This document shows positions 8,479 to 16,976 of a stretch of DNA of 64,000 nt, in pieces; within the stretch, counting starts at the first letter, position 1, and every line of letters begins with the position of its first letter. The DNA comes from Ruegeria sp. HKCCD7303 (GTDB lineage: Bacteria > Pseudomonadota > Alphaproteobacteria > Rhodobacterales > Rhodobacteraceae). A program made the translations under genes and the position numbers. The stretch lies in the NCBI RefSeq assembly GCF_013111185.1, contig NZ_WVRE01000010.1, positions 1 to 64,000 of the forward strand, given 5' to 3'. Below the pieces are notes generated by a model. That model did not search any database. It was not told where the DNA came from and worked only from the letters and a program-made list of their open reading frames with translations.

Positions 8479-8491
8479 TCAATTATATTGA
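8479..8491. promoter_or_regulatory. LysR box (T-N11-A)
   Basis: TCAAT-TAT-ATTGA is a perfect dyad with the T-N11-A spacing of LysR-type binding sites. It lies between the LysR start (8455) and the aldehyde dehydrogenase start (8555) in a locally A+T-rich stretch. This is the best candidate operator for the divergent pair. Confidence 0.6.
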
Positions 8492-8554
8492 ATTTGACTG
8501 ATATTGTGTGAGAAGTCCATTATGCCCCAACTTCTATTATTTTTGGGGCGAACC

Positions 8555-10000
8555 GTGACCAACCTGAACCTGATTGCTGGCGAATGGCTTGCCGGCGAAA
8601 GCGAGATCGAAAACCGCAATCCTTCAGACCTGAGCGACCTTGTTGGCCATTTCGCACAAGCCAGTGCGGATCAGCTTGACGTGACTCTGGACCAAGCGCG
8701 TGTCGCGCAAGCCGAATGGGCGGCCTACGGGCTCGAACGCAAGCAGGCGGTGCTGATGAACATCGGCAACGAGCTGATGGCCCGTGCCGAAGAACTGGGC
8801 ACCTTGCTCAGCCGCGAAGAAGGTAAACCCTTTGCAGAAGGGAAGGGCGAGGTCTTTCGCGCCGGTCAGTTCTTCACATATTACGCAGCTGAATGCCTGC
8901 GTCAGATCGGTGAGAACGCAGATTCCGTACGTCCTGATATCGAGATTGACGTGCGCCGCGAGGCGGTTGGCGTGGTCGCCGTTATCAGCCCGTGGAACTT
9001 CCCGACCGCGACAGCTTCTTGGAAGATTGCCCCGGCGCTCTGCTATGGCAATGCGGTAGTCTGGAAACCGGCCAACATCACGCCTGCCTCTGCCGTGGCC
9101 CTGACCGAGATCATCAACCGTCAGGATATTCCCAAGGGCCTGTTCAGTCTTGTCATGGGCTCGGGTCGGTCCATTGGGCAACGGCTGGTGGAAAGCCCGA
9201 AGGTCAACGCCATCTCGTTCACCGGATCGGTGCCGGTGGGCAAGGGCATTGCAGCAGCGGCCATCCAGAACCTGACCAAGGTTCAGATGGAGATGGGATC
9301 GAAAAATGCGCTGGCCGTGATGGACGACGCCGATCTCGACCTAGCCGTTTCGCTGGCATTGGGCGGCGCGTTTGGAGGAACCGGTCAGAAATGTACCGCC
9401 TCATCGCGGCTGGTGGTTCATGCCGCTGTGCATGACGCGTTTGTCGAGAAACTGGTATCGGGTGCTCAGGCGATGAAAGTCGGTCACGCGCTGGAAGAGG
9501 GGACTCAGATGGGCCCTGTCGTCAGCGCGCAGCAACTGGCCGAGAACCTGGCCTATGTTGATCTGGGTAAATCCGAAGGCGCTGAACTGGCCTGCGGCGG
9601 GCAGCGTTTGGACATGCCGCATGATGGGTATTACATGAGCCCCGGCGTGTTCCTGAACACCACCAACGACATGCGCATCAACCGGGAAGAGATGTTCGCG
9701 CCGCTGACCTCGGTCATCAAGGTCGACAGCTATGATGAGGCCTTGGCCACGGTCAACGATACCAATTTCGGTCTGACCTCGGGCATCGTCACGCAAAATC
9801 TGGCCCGCGCCACACATTTCCGGCGCAATGCGCGCACCGGGGTTGTGACGGTGAACCTGCCCACAGCGGGCACGGATTATCATGTACCCTTTGGCGGGCG
9901 TGGTGACAGCTCTTATGGCCCACGTGAACAGGGCAAGGCGGCGGCCGAATTCTACACGACGGTCAAAACTGCATATATCAGCGCCGGAAAGCCGATCTGA
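8555..10000 (+). CDS. NAD(P)+-dependent aldehyde dehydrogenase, alpha-ketoglutarate-semialdehyde type
   Basis: This 481-residue ALDH-superfamily enzyme has the general base Glu246 in QMEMGSKN, the nucleophile Cys280 in GGTGQKCTAS, and the coenzyme motif SFTGSVPVGK. Motifs such as FFTYYAAECLRQ and ISPWNFPTATASWK resemble 2-oxoglutarate semialdehyde (2,5-dioxopentanoate) dehydrogenases, which end pentose, hexarate and hydroxyproline routes by making 2-oxoglutarate. I chose GTG 8555 because GGGG lies upstream and family members start at this point; ATG 8522 is an alternative. Its stop overlaps the next start (TGATG), so it heads a coupled operon. Confidence 0.88.
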   Translation: MTNLNLIAGEWLAGESEIENRNPSDLSDLVGHFAQASADQLDVTLDQARVAQAEWAAYGLERKQAVLMNIGNELMARAEELGTLLSREEGKPFAEGKGEVFRAGQFFTYYAAECLRQIGENADSVRPDIEIDVRREAVGVVAVISPWNFPTATASWKIAPALCYGNAVVWKPANITPASAVALTEIINRQDIPKGLFSLVMGSGRSIGQRLVESPKVNAISFTGSVPVGKGIAAAAIQNLTKVQMEMGSKNALAVMDDADLDLAVSLALGGAFGGTGQKCTASSRLVVHAAVHDAFVEKLVSGAQAMKVGHALEEGTQMGPVVSAQQLAENLAYVDLGKSEGAELACGGQRLDMPHDGYYMSPGVFLNTTNDMRINREEMFAPLTSVIKVDSYDEALATVNDTNFGLTSGIVTQNLARATHFRRNARTGVVTVNLPTAGTDYHVPFGGRGDSSYGPREQGKAAAEFYTTVKTAYISAGKPI

Positions 10001-10974
10001 TGCGGATCGATGGGCTGCAATACGCCAACTGGTCCGAAAAGATCTTTCGGCAATTGCGCGAAGGGGGCGTGGACGCGATCCACGTCACCATCGCCTATCA
10101 TGAAAATTTCCGTGAAACCGTTCTGAACTTTGAAAAGTGGAACCGCTGGTTCGAACAATACCCGGACCTGATCATGAAGGGTCAATGGGCCAGCGACATT
10201 GATACAGCACGGGAAACCGGGCGCACAGCAGTTTTCTTTGGGTTTCAGAACCCATCGCCCATCGAAGACGACATCGGCTTGGTCGAAATCGTGCATACAC
10301 TGGGCGCGCGATTTATGCAGCTGACCTACAACAACCAATCGCTGTTGGCGACAGGCTGCTACGAGGCCGAAGACACCGGGATCACCCGCATGGGGCGTCA
10401 GGTGATCAAAGAGATGAACCGCGTTGGGCTTGTCGTTGACATGAGCCATTCAGCCGACCGGTCCACGATCGAGGCGGCCGAGCTGTCCGAGCGTCCGATT
10501 GCGATCACTCACGCTAACCCGTTTGATTGGGCCCCGGCCCTGCGCAACAAACGAGACGAAGTGATCCGTGCGGTGACTGAAAACGGTGGGATGTTGGGGT
10601 TTTCGGTCTATCCTCATCACCTGAAGGACAAGTCAGACTGCACTCTTGAAAGCTTCTGCCAGATGATAGCGCGGACGGCTGAGAAATACGGAGCGGAACA
10701 TCTCGGGATCGGTACGGATCTGTGCCAGGATCAGCCCGACAGCGTTGTCGAATGGATGCGGGTTGGGCGTTGGTCGAAGCAGATCGACTATGGTGAGGGG
10801 TCGGCAAGTAACCCCGGATTCCCCCCGATGCCGTCTTGGTTTCAGGACAATCGGGACTTTGGAAACATCGAATCCGGGTTGCGTGCGACCGGTCTGAACG
10901 ATGAAGAAGTGGCCGGTATCATGGGTGAAAACTGGTACAGGTTCTTTGCCGAGAATTTCGGTGCTCAGGGGTAG
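10000..10974 (+). CDS. Peptidase M19 (membrane dipeptidase)-like protein with altered metal site
   Basis: This 324-residue M19-family TIM-barrel protein retains the two histidines of the second metal site (His150 in VDMSHSAD, His171 in ITHANP) and Asp240 in GIGTDLCQD. The usual N-terminal D-x-H-x-D signature reads DGLQYANW, with no His or Asp ligand. The bridging Glu position appears as Gln in FGFQNPS. A classical di-zinc dipeptidase is therefore doubtful. It sits in a catabolic operon, coupled by TGATG to the dehydrogenase, and probably hydrolyses an amide or lactam intermediate, or has lost hydrolase activity (inference). Confidence 0.82.
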   Translation: MRIDGLQYANWSEKIFRQLREGGVDAIHVTIAYHENFRETVLNFEKWNRWFEQYPDLIMKGQWASDIDTARETGRTAVFFGFQNPSPIEDDIGLVEIVHTLGARFMQLTYNNQSLLATGCYEAEDTGITRMGRQVIKEMNRVGLVVDMSHSADRSTIEAAELSERPIAITHANPFDWAPALRNKRDEVIRAVTENGGMLGFSVYPHHLKDKSDCTLESFCQMIARTAEKYGAEHLGIGTDLCQDQPDSVVEWMRVGRWSKQIDYGEGSASNPGFPPMPSWFQDNRDFGNIESGLRATGLNDEEVAGIMGENWYRFFAENFGAQG

Positions 10975-10978
10975 TTGA

Positions 10979-12667
10979 ATGGACGCTCAGACGCAGACAC
11001 AGATCGAAAGACGAGACCCGGCCACAGTTATGCGGCTGTCGCGGTTGGGTTCTTTGCATCAGTGTCGACTGAGTTTCATGCGGCAATTGACCCGCCGGAT
11101 GGCACGGGAAAACTGGTCGTTCACACGGCCTGTCTTCGACATTGACGCCAATGGTGTTGGTCGGGCGGTCTATACCTCTCAAGGGCCGGATCGGACATAT
11201 TCGCTGGTGGCCTTTGCTCATGACTTGCCGCCGGAGCAACGCTCGGATCGTGTGATTGCCGAAGCGTGGGATGCCACCTTTGCTTTGTTCGACGGCATCC
11301 CGACCGAGGCCGACATCGACCGCCTTTCCCGAAACGTACCCCTGCAAGAGGCCGGGCGGGTGAGCGAGAGCGAGCTGTCCTTGTCTCGTGCCAATCGCTC
11401 GGTCCGCCTTTGGGACCATGTTGTGAAATCCTTGGCCGCAGGCCAGCAGCCGGATGTAGAGCAGATCTATCAGGTCGGCTACCTGATGCGGACAACTGCC
11501 GTGTATGGCTCGGGTAAATTTGGCGCGGCGGATCGGGAAAAAGTTGCCGACCGGCCCGAGACGCAGGCCCCGTTTCAGGTTGAAATGCTCTCGGTCTTTC
11601 TGACCCGGGCATTTGTGCGGGATCTGGTGCAGCACATGGCGAACGTCCAAGGCGGCGATCAGGCTGCAACTTTGGACCCAGAAATTTCCCGCTGGCTGGG
11701 GATTGGTAACTCTACCGGGCTTGGCATGGCGCCGTTTATCGTCAACCACCCTGTTCTGTTCAACAACTGGATCATGGTACGGGAAGAAGCGATTGCGCGG
11801 GTTCGGTCTGTGGACGTGGCCAGCGACGCCGAGATCGCGCGGTTCCGCGATGTTTTCGAACGCAGCCGACTGTCGGTTTCGTGGTGGCGGTCTGAACACC
11901 CGATACAGGTCAAAAAGCTCGAGGCATTGAAGGCTGACCTGTTGTTGATCTCCGAGTATCTGCGCCAAGATAATTTGACCGCAGATCGACCGTGGAATCG
12001 ACTGGTGGACTGGTCAGAAACCGCGTTGAGCGAGGAAGGTCAGGAGTTGCTGGCGTCGCTGATCCTGGAGCCTTATGGCGATTTGGTGGACGGGCTGGCC
12101 TCGTGCATGGCAGACACCCGTTCGCAGGCGTTTGTGATTGATGGAACCATGTCCATCGGGACAGTTCGTGATCTGATCCGGGAAACATATGCCTGGGCTT
12201 TGGATCTGGATTGGGACGTCCGCGAGAATTGCGCGCGAGCGTGGTATGTTTCTGAGGAAAAGCTGGAACCCCGCATGGGGGAACGGTTTGATGAACCCAT
12301 TTCTGACTATGAACAACCTCTGGCCCCGGCGCGGGATGCAGCGGCTGCCTATGACGCGCTGGGCGGGTGGGAAGACACCAAGCCCGTGGCCGAATTTCTG
12401 TTGCGTCACCCGGAACATCGCCACACGATCCGGCGCGTACAAATGACCCCATCCGCACCCTATGGTGAAATCCGGGATAACACGATTGGGTCAAAGGTGC
12501 TGCCTATCGACATGCTGCGGGCAAAGCTGTCTTTCTTTGGAGCAACCCATTTTGACCCCCGTTCGGATCGATGGGTGCGAATCTGCATGTATTCCGGTGC
12601 GCCGTACCCGGAGGAGCTGACTTCTGAAAACGCGGATCTTTGGGTCTACCCGCAGGAACCAACATGA
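10979..12667 (+). CDS. Conserved protein of unknown function, 562 residues
   Basis: I do not recognise a characterised family. The product is soluble and rich in Trp, Arg and acidic residues, with no signal peptide, membrane segment, P-loop or Rossmann motif that I can see. Notable segments are GNSTGLGMAPFIVNHP near residue 240 and RAKLSFFGATHFDPRSDRW near the C-terminus. The gene starts four bases after the M19-like gene and its stop overlaps the DUF3726-like start by ATGA. That tight coupling points to a shared pathway with the dehydrogenase and Ldh-type reductase. It could be a novel enzyme or a large subunit working with the next protein. Confidence 0.85.
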   Translation: MDAQTQTQIERRDPATVMRLSRLGSLHQCRLSFMRQLTRRMARENWSFTRPVFDIDANGVGRAVYTSQGPDRTYSLVAFAHDLPPEQRSDRVIAEAWDATFALFDGIPTEADIDRLSRNVPLQEAGRVSESELSLSRANRSVRLWDHVVKSLAAGQQPDVEQIYQVGYLMRTTAVYGSGKFGAADREKVADRPETQAPFQVEMLSVFLTRAFVRDLVQHMANVQGGDQAATLDPEISRWLGIGNSTGLGMAPFIVNHPVLFNNWIMVREEAIARVRSVDVASDAEIARFRDVFERSRLSVSWWRSEHPIQVKKLEALKADLLLISEYLRQDNLTADRPWNRLVDWSETALSEEGQELLASLILEPYGDLVDGLASCMADTRSQAFVIDGTMSIGTVRDLIRETYAWALDLDWDVRENCARAWYVSEEKLEPRMGERFDEPISDYEQPLAPARDAAAAYDALGGWEDTKPVAEFLLRHPEHRHTIRRVQMTPSAPYGEIRDNTIGSKVLPIDMLRAKLSFFGATHFDPRSDRWVRICMYSGAPYPEELTSENADLWVYPQEPT

Positions 12668-13293
12668 ATTTTTCGCTCAACGAGATGGAAGCAACCGCAA
12701 AACGGGCCACCCGTGGCGCGGGCTATTCCTGGGGCCAGGCCGAGGAGGCGTCGAAGGCGGCCCGCTGGCTCTGCGCGCAGGGGCTGGATGGGGCCGGGAT
12801 TTTGTCCTCGTTGTTGGAGCGGGGGCTGGCTTCGGACCCGGCGACGCATCGCCCTGGGCAGATTGATCGTCTCTGGCAGGGCGAAGAGGCGTTGTGCCCC
12901 TTGTCTGCGGGGCCTTTGTTGTCTGATGCGGCCCACTTGCTGAAAACGAGTCCAATCGAGATGCGGAACGTCGCAGTGCCCGCCTTGATGCTGCCGTTTG
13001 CGCGCCACGCCGCGAGTATATTGAACGAAGCGCTGACGATTGAGATCGACACGGTTCAGAGTGTCGTGGGCGAGGATTGGCTCATGGCCCCGGACAGTTT
13101 GCCAAAAACGGCCCACACGGTCGTGGTTTCCCGAGGCGGTGCACCGACCGCAACACGTGAACAAGAGACGCGCGCCTATCCTGACCCGCAGGATTGGGAT
13201 ATGCTGAACCGCTATGCCCACCGCACCTATGCCCCCGCAACCGAGGAATCCCGCCTGCTGGGTGCAGGGTCCGGGCTTTCTGACAATGATTGA
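12664..13293 (+). CDS. DUF3726-like protein
   Basis: This 209-residue protein begins MNFSLNEMEATAKRATRGAG. From memory it resembles the uncharacterised DUF3726 family found beside Ldh-type dehydrogenases. It is Ala-rich and helical, with no catalytic motif or membrane segment recognised. The start is set by AGGA upstream and the ATGA overlap with the preceding unknown gene. It is followed 12 bases later by the Ldh gene. Role unknown; its constant placement suggests a partner of one of the flanking proteins (inference). Confidence 0.8.
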   Translation: MNFSLNEMEATAKRATRGAGYSWGQAEEASKAARWLCAQGLDGAGILSSLLERGLASDPATHRPGQIDRLWQGEEALCPLSAGPLLSDAAHLLKTSPIEMRNVAVPALMLPFARHAASILNEALTIEIDTVQSVVGEDWLMAPDSLPKTAHTVVVSRGGAPTATREQETRAYPDPQDWDMLNRYAHRTYAPATEESRLLGAGSGLSDND

Positions 13294-13305
13294 AGAGACG
13301 CCAAA

Positions 13306-14313
13306 GTGACCGATACACAAACCCTGACCCTTGCTGAGATCGAAGACCTGTCTTTCCGCGCGCTCGTTGCGGCTGGCACATCCGACGAAAATGCCCGCCC
13401 GCTGGCGCAGGCCACAGCGGCAACCGAAGCCGATGGCGTTGCAAGTCACGGGCTCGCCTATATCCCGATCTATTGCGAGCATGTGCAATGCGGCAAGGTC
13501 GATGGTTTAGCGGTTCCCGTTCTATCACGCCCCAAACCCGGTGTCGTGGCGGTTGACGCCGCAACCGGCTTTGCGCATTCGGCCATTGACACAGGGTTCG
13601 AGGCCCTGATCCCGGCGGCCCGAGAACAGGGCGTCGCGGTGCTGGCCATAAAAAACAGCTATAACTGTGGCGTTTTGGGCTACCACACCTATCGGCTGGC
13701 CCAGGCCGGGCTGGTGGGGCTGGGGTTCACCAACGCCCCCGCTTCGATCGCGCCGTCCGGTGGGTCGAAGCCTGTGGTTGGCACCAATCCGTTTTCCATT
13801 GCCGCGCCCGGCCCCGATGGCGAACCCGCCCTGCTGATCGATCAGAGCGCCAGTACCATAGCCAAAAGCGAAGTGATGAAACATGCGCGCGAAGGCAAGC
13901 CAATCCCGGTTGGGTGGGCGTTGGATGCGGATGGCAACCCAACAACCGATCCTGAAGTTGGTCTGAAGGGCTCTATGGCACCGTCAGGTGGATATAAAGG
14001 CGTCGGCGTCGCCCTCATGGTAGAGCTCATGGCCGCAGCGCTGACGGGGGCCAGTTTGGGCATCAACGCGTCCCCGTTTTCCGGAACTGTGGGCGGCCCG
14101 CCGAAGACAGGTCAATTCTTCATTGCGATTGATCCCACGACGACGGCATCGGGTGCGTTTGAGACCGGTGTTGCCGAACTGGTCGGGGCGATCCGTGCGC
14201 AGGAGGCTGCGCATCTGCCCGGAGACGGCCGCCGTACCAAGCGCCTGTCATCTCGGCAGTCGGGGGTCGCGGTCAGTCGCGCGACGCTCGACAAGATCGC
14301 GGGTTTTCTGTGA
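13306..14313 (+). CDS. Ldh2-family NAD(P)H-dependent oxidoreductase
   Basis: This 335-residue protein is of the malate/L-lactate dehydrogenase (Ldh2, non-Rossmann) family. The family includes delta1-piperideine/pyrroline-2-carboxylate reductases, ureidoglycolate dehydrogenase and diketogulonate reductase. The catalytic His48 lies in ASHG, and the NSYNCGVLGYH segment near residue 110 and the C-terminal GGYKGVG region are typical. GTG start with GAGA upstream. It is the last gene of the coupled operon. With a 2-oxoglutarate-semialdehyde-type dehydrogenase at the other end, a cyclic imino acid or hydroxy-acid pathway is plausible (inference). Confidence 0.86.
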   Translation: MTDTQTLTLAEIEDLSFRALVAAGTSDENARPLAQATAATEADGVASHGLAYIPIYCEHVQCGKVDGLAVPVLSRPKPGVVAVDAATGFAHSAIDTGFEALIPAAREQGVAVLAIKNSYNCGVLGYHTYRLAQAGLVGLGFTNAPASIAPSGGSKPVVGTNPFSIAAPGPDGEPALLIDQSASTIAKSEVMKHAREGKPIPVGWALDADGNPTTDPEVGLKGSMAPSGGYKGVGVALMVELMAAALTGASLGINASPFSGTVGGPPKTGQFFIAIDPTTTASGAFETGVAELVGAIRAQEAAHLPGDGRRTKRLSSRQSGVAVSRATLDKIAGFL

Positions 14314-14458
14314 TGCGCGTTTGAACAGGTTTCAGACTGCCACAGATGAAATAATGGGTCGATTTCGTACCAGAGGTGGACCCGCAAGGCTGAGCGCCCG
14401 GGGCGAAGCAGTCACGTAACAGGACCACTCGTTGAACGCATTACCCCGGGCTGCAAGG

Positions 14459-14478
14459 AGCCCGACCATGGTCGGGCT
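14459..14478. terminator. Perfect palindrome downstream of znuA
   Basis: A 20-base perfect palindrome with arms AGCCCGACCA and TGGTCGGGCT lies 12 bases past the znuA stop, between two convergent genes. It can form a 7-bp stem with a 6-base loop. No T-run follows on either strand, so termination is only suspected. Confidence 0.4.
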
Positions 14479-14490
14479 GTAGCAATAGAG

Positions 14491-15651
14491 TCAAAGGCAC
14501 TCGGCCAAGGATTTCGCAAGGTTGCGAATGACGTTAGGATAAAGATCCGCGCCTGGCTGAAGATCGGATCCAAGGGGGTCCATCACGCTGGTTTTGGCCT
14601 CGACGCCACCCATAACGCTTTCAACGATCCCCGGATCGAACTGGGGTTCTGCCAAAACGCAGTCGATACTTTCATCGCGGATACGTCCTTGAACTTCCGC
14701 AATGCGTGCTGGGCTGGGGTCGGACGCATCGCTGAGTGAGATTGCGCCAGAGGCGGGGAAGTCGAAGGCGTCTTCAAAATACTGATAGGCGTCGTGGAAC
14801 ACGATGAAGCTGCCGCCCCGTACAGGGTCCAGCGTTTCGGCCACTTCAGCAGACAGTGCAGCCATTTCCTCGCGCGCGGCGGCGGCGTTGGCAAAATAGG
14901 TGCCAGCATTTTCAGGGTCCGCCGCAGACAGCTGCGCCGCGATCACATTCAGCCAGGTTTCTGCGTTTGCCGGTGAAAGCCAGGCATGTGGATCATGGTC
15001 ACCATGGGCGTGCCCTTCGTGGCCATGGTCGTCGTGATCATCATGGTCATCCTTGGCGTGATCTTCGTGGTCGTGATCGTCATGCCCATCGTGGTCCGCA
15101 TGTTCTTCGTGATCATGGTCGTCATCTTTGGCATGATCGTCATGATCGTGCTCGTCATGTCCGTCATGTCCGTCATGATCCTCATGATCGTGCCTATCTT
15201 CTTTGGCGTGATCGTCATGGTCGTGATCGTCGTGATCCTTGTCTTCGGCGTGGTCGTCGTGGTCATCTTCGTCGCCGTGATCATGCGCTTCGAACAAAGC
15301 GTTTTCGCGGAATTCAAGAAGAACGGTACCGTCGGCCTCCAGCATGGATGCAACGGTTGCGCCTTCAGCCAGCGTATCGATCGCATTCTCCATCCATGGC
15401 GTCAGATCTTCGCCCATCCAGAACACCAGATCGGCCTCTTGCAGCGCTGCGGCCTCGGAAGGGCGAAGGTTGTATTCATGCGGCGAAGCACCTGGTGCAA
15501 CGATCAGGTCCGGGGTTCCGACACCGTCCATGACGCGGGCGACCAGCGAATGGATTGGTGCAATATCAACCGCAACGTTTGGCGCGTCCGCAAGGGCTGT
15601 TCCACCCATCAATGCAGCCGTGATCGACAATGGAAGAAGCTTTCTGGACAT
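14491..15651 (-). CDS. znuA: Zinc ABC transporter, periplasmic binding protein ZnuA
   Basis: This 386-residue cluster A-I metal-binding lipocalin-like protein has a signal peptide (MSRKLLPLSI... cut after about residue 21). Zinc ligands are suggested by His58 in SPHEYNL, His222 in DPHAWLSP and the later FHDAYQYF. Between the first two is a very long acidic, His-rich loop (about residues 122-222) with about 31 histidines by my count, mostly as HD and DH repeats. Loops in ZnuA proteins are usually much shorter. It delivers Zn2+ to ZnuBC and is divergent from zur-znuCB, sharing the presumed Zur operator. Confidence 0.96.
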   Translation of the reverse strand: MSRKLLPLSITAALMGGTALADAPNVAVDIAPIHSLVARVMDGVGTPDLIVAPGASPHEYNLRPSEAAALQEADLVFWMGEDLTPWMENAIDTLAEGATVASMLEADGTVLLEFRENALFEAHDHGDEDDHDDHAEDKDHDDHDHDDHAKEDRHDHEDHDGHDGHDEHDHDDHAKDDDHDHEEHADHDGHDDHDHEDHAKDDHDDHDDHGHEGHAHGDHDPHAWLSPANAETWLNVIAAQLSAADPENAGTYFANAAAAREEMAALSAEVAETLDPVRGGSFIVFHDAYQYFEDAFDFPASGAISLSDASDPSPARIAEVQGRIRDESIDCVLAEPQFDPGIVESVMGGVEAKTSVMDPLGSDLQPGADLYPNVIRNLAKSLAECL

Positions 15652-15692
15652 CAGACCCTCTGTGTGATTTTATAACGTTGCGAGTGGCAATA

Positions 15693-15711
15693 CATGATAT
15701 GAAATAACATG
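15693..15711. promoter_or_regulatory. Candidate Zur operator
   Basis: CATGATAT-GAA-ATAACATG is an imperfect palindrome (outer CATG arms plus matching A/T positions) in the 57-base gap between znuA and zur, ending at the zur start codon. Placement between a zinc uptake gene and its repressor, and A+T-rich dyad symmetry, fit a Zur box. The exact consensus match was not tested. Confidence 0.5.
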
Positions 15712-16221
15712 ACAAGTGATGCGCGCCCTGCGCCGGTCAAGGACTCGGCTCCGGTAGGGTTTCAGGAACATGACCATCAAACCTGCGTCGAAACAGCCTT
15801 GGCCTCGGTCGAAGCTCGATGCAGCACCGAAGGGCTGCGTCTTACACCAGTGCGCCGCAAGGTGCTTGAGATGCTGCTGCAAGAACACCGTGCGCTTGGG
15901 GCTTACGCAATTCTGGATCGGTTGCGCGCCGAAGGATTTGGTTCGCAGCCGCCCGTTGCCTATCGCGCGTTGGATTTTCTGGTGCAGAACGGATTTGTCC
16001 ACAAGATCGAGCGGTTGAATGCGTTTGTGGCGTGCTCGCATCCGGGGCAGTCGCATTCTCCGGCGTTCATGATCTGTAGAAAGTGTGATGCAGTGGCCGA
16101 AGCGCAATCAGCCCCCGCCAAGGGTGTTCTGGGTGCTGCAGCGCGCGCAGCGGGTTTCGAGATCGAACGAACGGTTGTAGAAGCCGAAGGTCTCTGCCCT
16201 GACTGCACCGAAAAGGCGTAA
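15709..16221 (+). CDS. zur: Zinc uptake regulator Zur (Fur family)
   Basis: This 170-residue Fur-family repressor has a winged helix around residues 45-95 (LTPVRRKVLEML). A structural zinc site is formed by C-x2-C pairs, CRKC and CPDC, in the C-terminal half, and an HDH motif lies near residue 21. Its position between znuA and znuCB identifies it as Zur rather than Fur. With zinc bound it should repress both divergent units. The stop is followed three bases later by the znuC ATG. Confidence 0.94.
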   Translation: MTSDARPAPVKDSAPVGFQEHDHQTCVETALASVEARCSTEGLRLTPVRRKVLEMLLQEHRALGAYAILDRLRAEGFGSQPPVAYRALDFLVQNGFVHKIERLNAFVACSHPGQSHSPAFMICRKCDAVAEAQSAPAKGVLGAAARAAGFEIERTVVEAEGLCPDCTEKA

Positions 16222-16223
16222 AG

Positions 16224-16976
16224 ATGGCCCTTATCACTGTTGAGAACCTCAGCGTGCGCTATGGCGCGCATACCGTGCTGAGTCGTGTGGACATGGCCGT
16301 CGAACCGGGTGAAATCGTCACCATCGTTGGTCCCAACGGATCGGGAAAAACCAGCTTGCTGCGTGCCATTATCGGTGCGACGCGTCCGTCTTCTGGGCAA
16401 GTGTCCCTGAAGCCAGGGTTGAAAATCGGATATGTGCCGCAGAAATTGCATGTCGACCCGACATTGCCCATTTCCGTTGAACGGTTCATGCGCCTGACCG
16501 ACCGCGTGTCTCGCACGCAATGCGGTTTGGCGCTCGAAACTGCGGGCGTGCCGGATCTTTTGCACCGCCAGATGTCGCAGTTGTCCGGTGGACAGTTCCA
16601 AAGGGTGCTGCTGGCGCGGGCGTTGATCAACCGTCCGGACATTCTGTTGCTGGACGAGGCGACCCAGGGTCTGGACCAACGCGGGTCAGCCAGCTTCTAT
16701 CAGCAGATTGAGGCGGTGCGCCGTGAAACCGGATGTGCCATCCTGATGATCAGCCATGAATTGCACGTGGTCATGAGCGCCTCGGACAGGGTGATATGCC
16801 TCAACGGGCATGTCTGTTGCGAAGGCTCTCCGGCGGTTGTTGCGTCGGCGCCGGAATACCGTGCGTTGTTTGGTACAGGCACCGGTGGGGCGTTGGCGCT
16901 GTATCGCCATGAGCATGACCACCATCACGATCATGAACATGATCATGACCACCCCCCTAAAGAAGCGGCGGAATAA
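16224..16976 (+). CDS. znuC: Zinc ABC transporter ATP-binding protein ZnuC
   Basis: This 250-residue ABC ATPase has Walker A GPNGSGKT (36-43), signature LSGGQ, Walker B ILLLDEA and the H-loop ISHE. The C-terminus carries a His-rich tail from about residue 229 (EHDHHHDHEHDHDH), which is not part of the ATPase fold and probably binds zinc. Energises zinc import with ZnuB and ZnuA. The stop overlaps the znuB start (TAATG). Confidence 0.96.
   Translation: MALITVENLSVRYGAHTVLSRVDMAVEPGEIVTIVGPNGSGKTSLLRAIIGATRPSSGQVSLKPGLKIGYVPQKLHVDPTLPISVERFMRLTDRVSRTQCGLALETAGVPDLLHRQMSQLSGGQFQRVLLARALINRPDILLLDEATQGLDQRGSASFYQQIEAVRRETGCAILMISHELHVVMSASDRVICLNGHVCCEGSPAVVASAPEYRALFGTGTGGALALYRHEHDHHHDHEHDHDHPPKEAAE

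Noticed and set aside
15031..15300. Repeat array that might be a CRISPR
   Set aside because: The repeats are in-frame HD/DH codons of irregular length with no unique spacers.
14986..15675. Long hydrophobic open frame on the plus strand opposite znuA
   Set aside because: It is the antisense shadow of His/Asp codon repeats (GAC/CAT read backwards as GTC/ATG), giving an artificial Val/Met/Ile-rich product.
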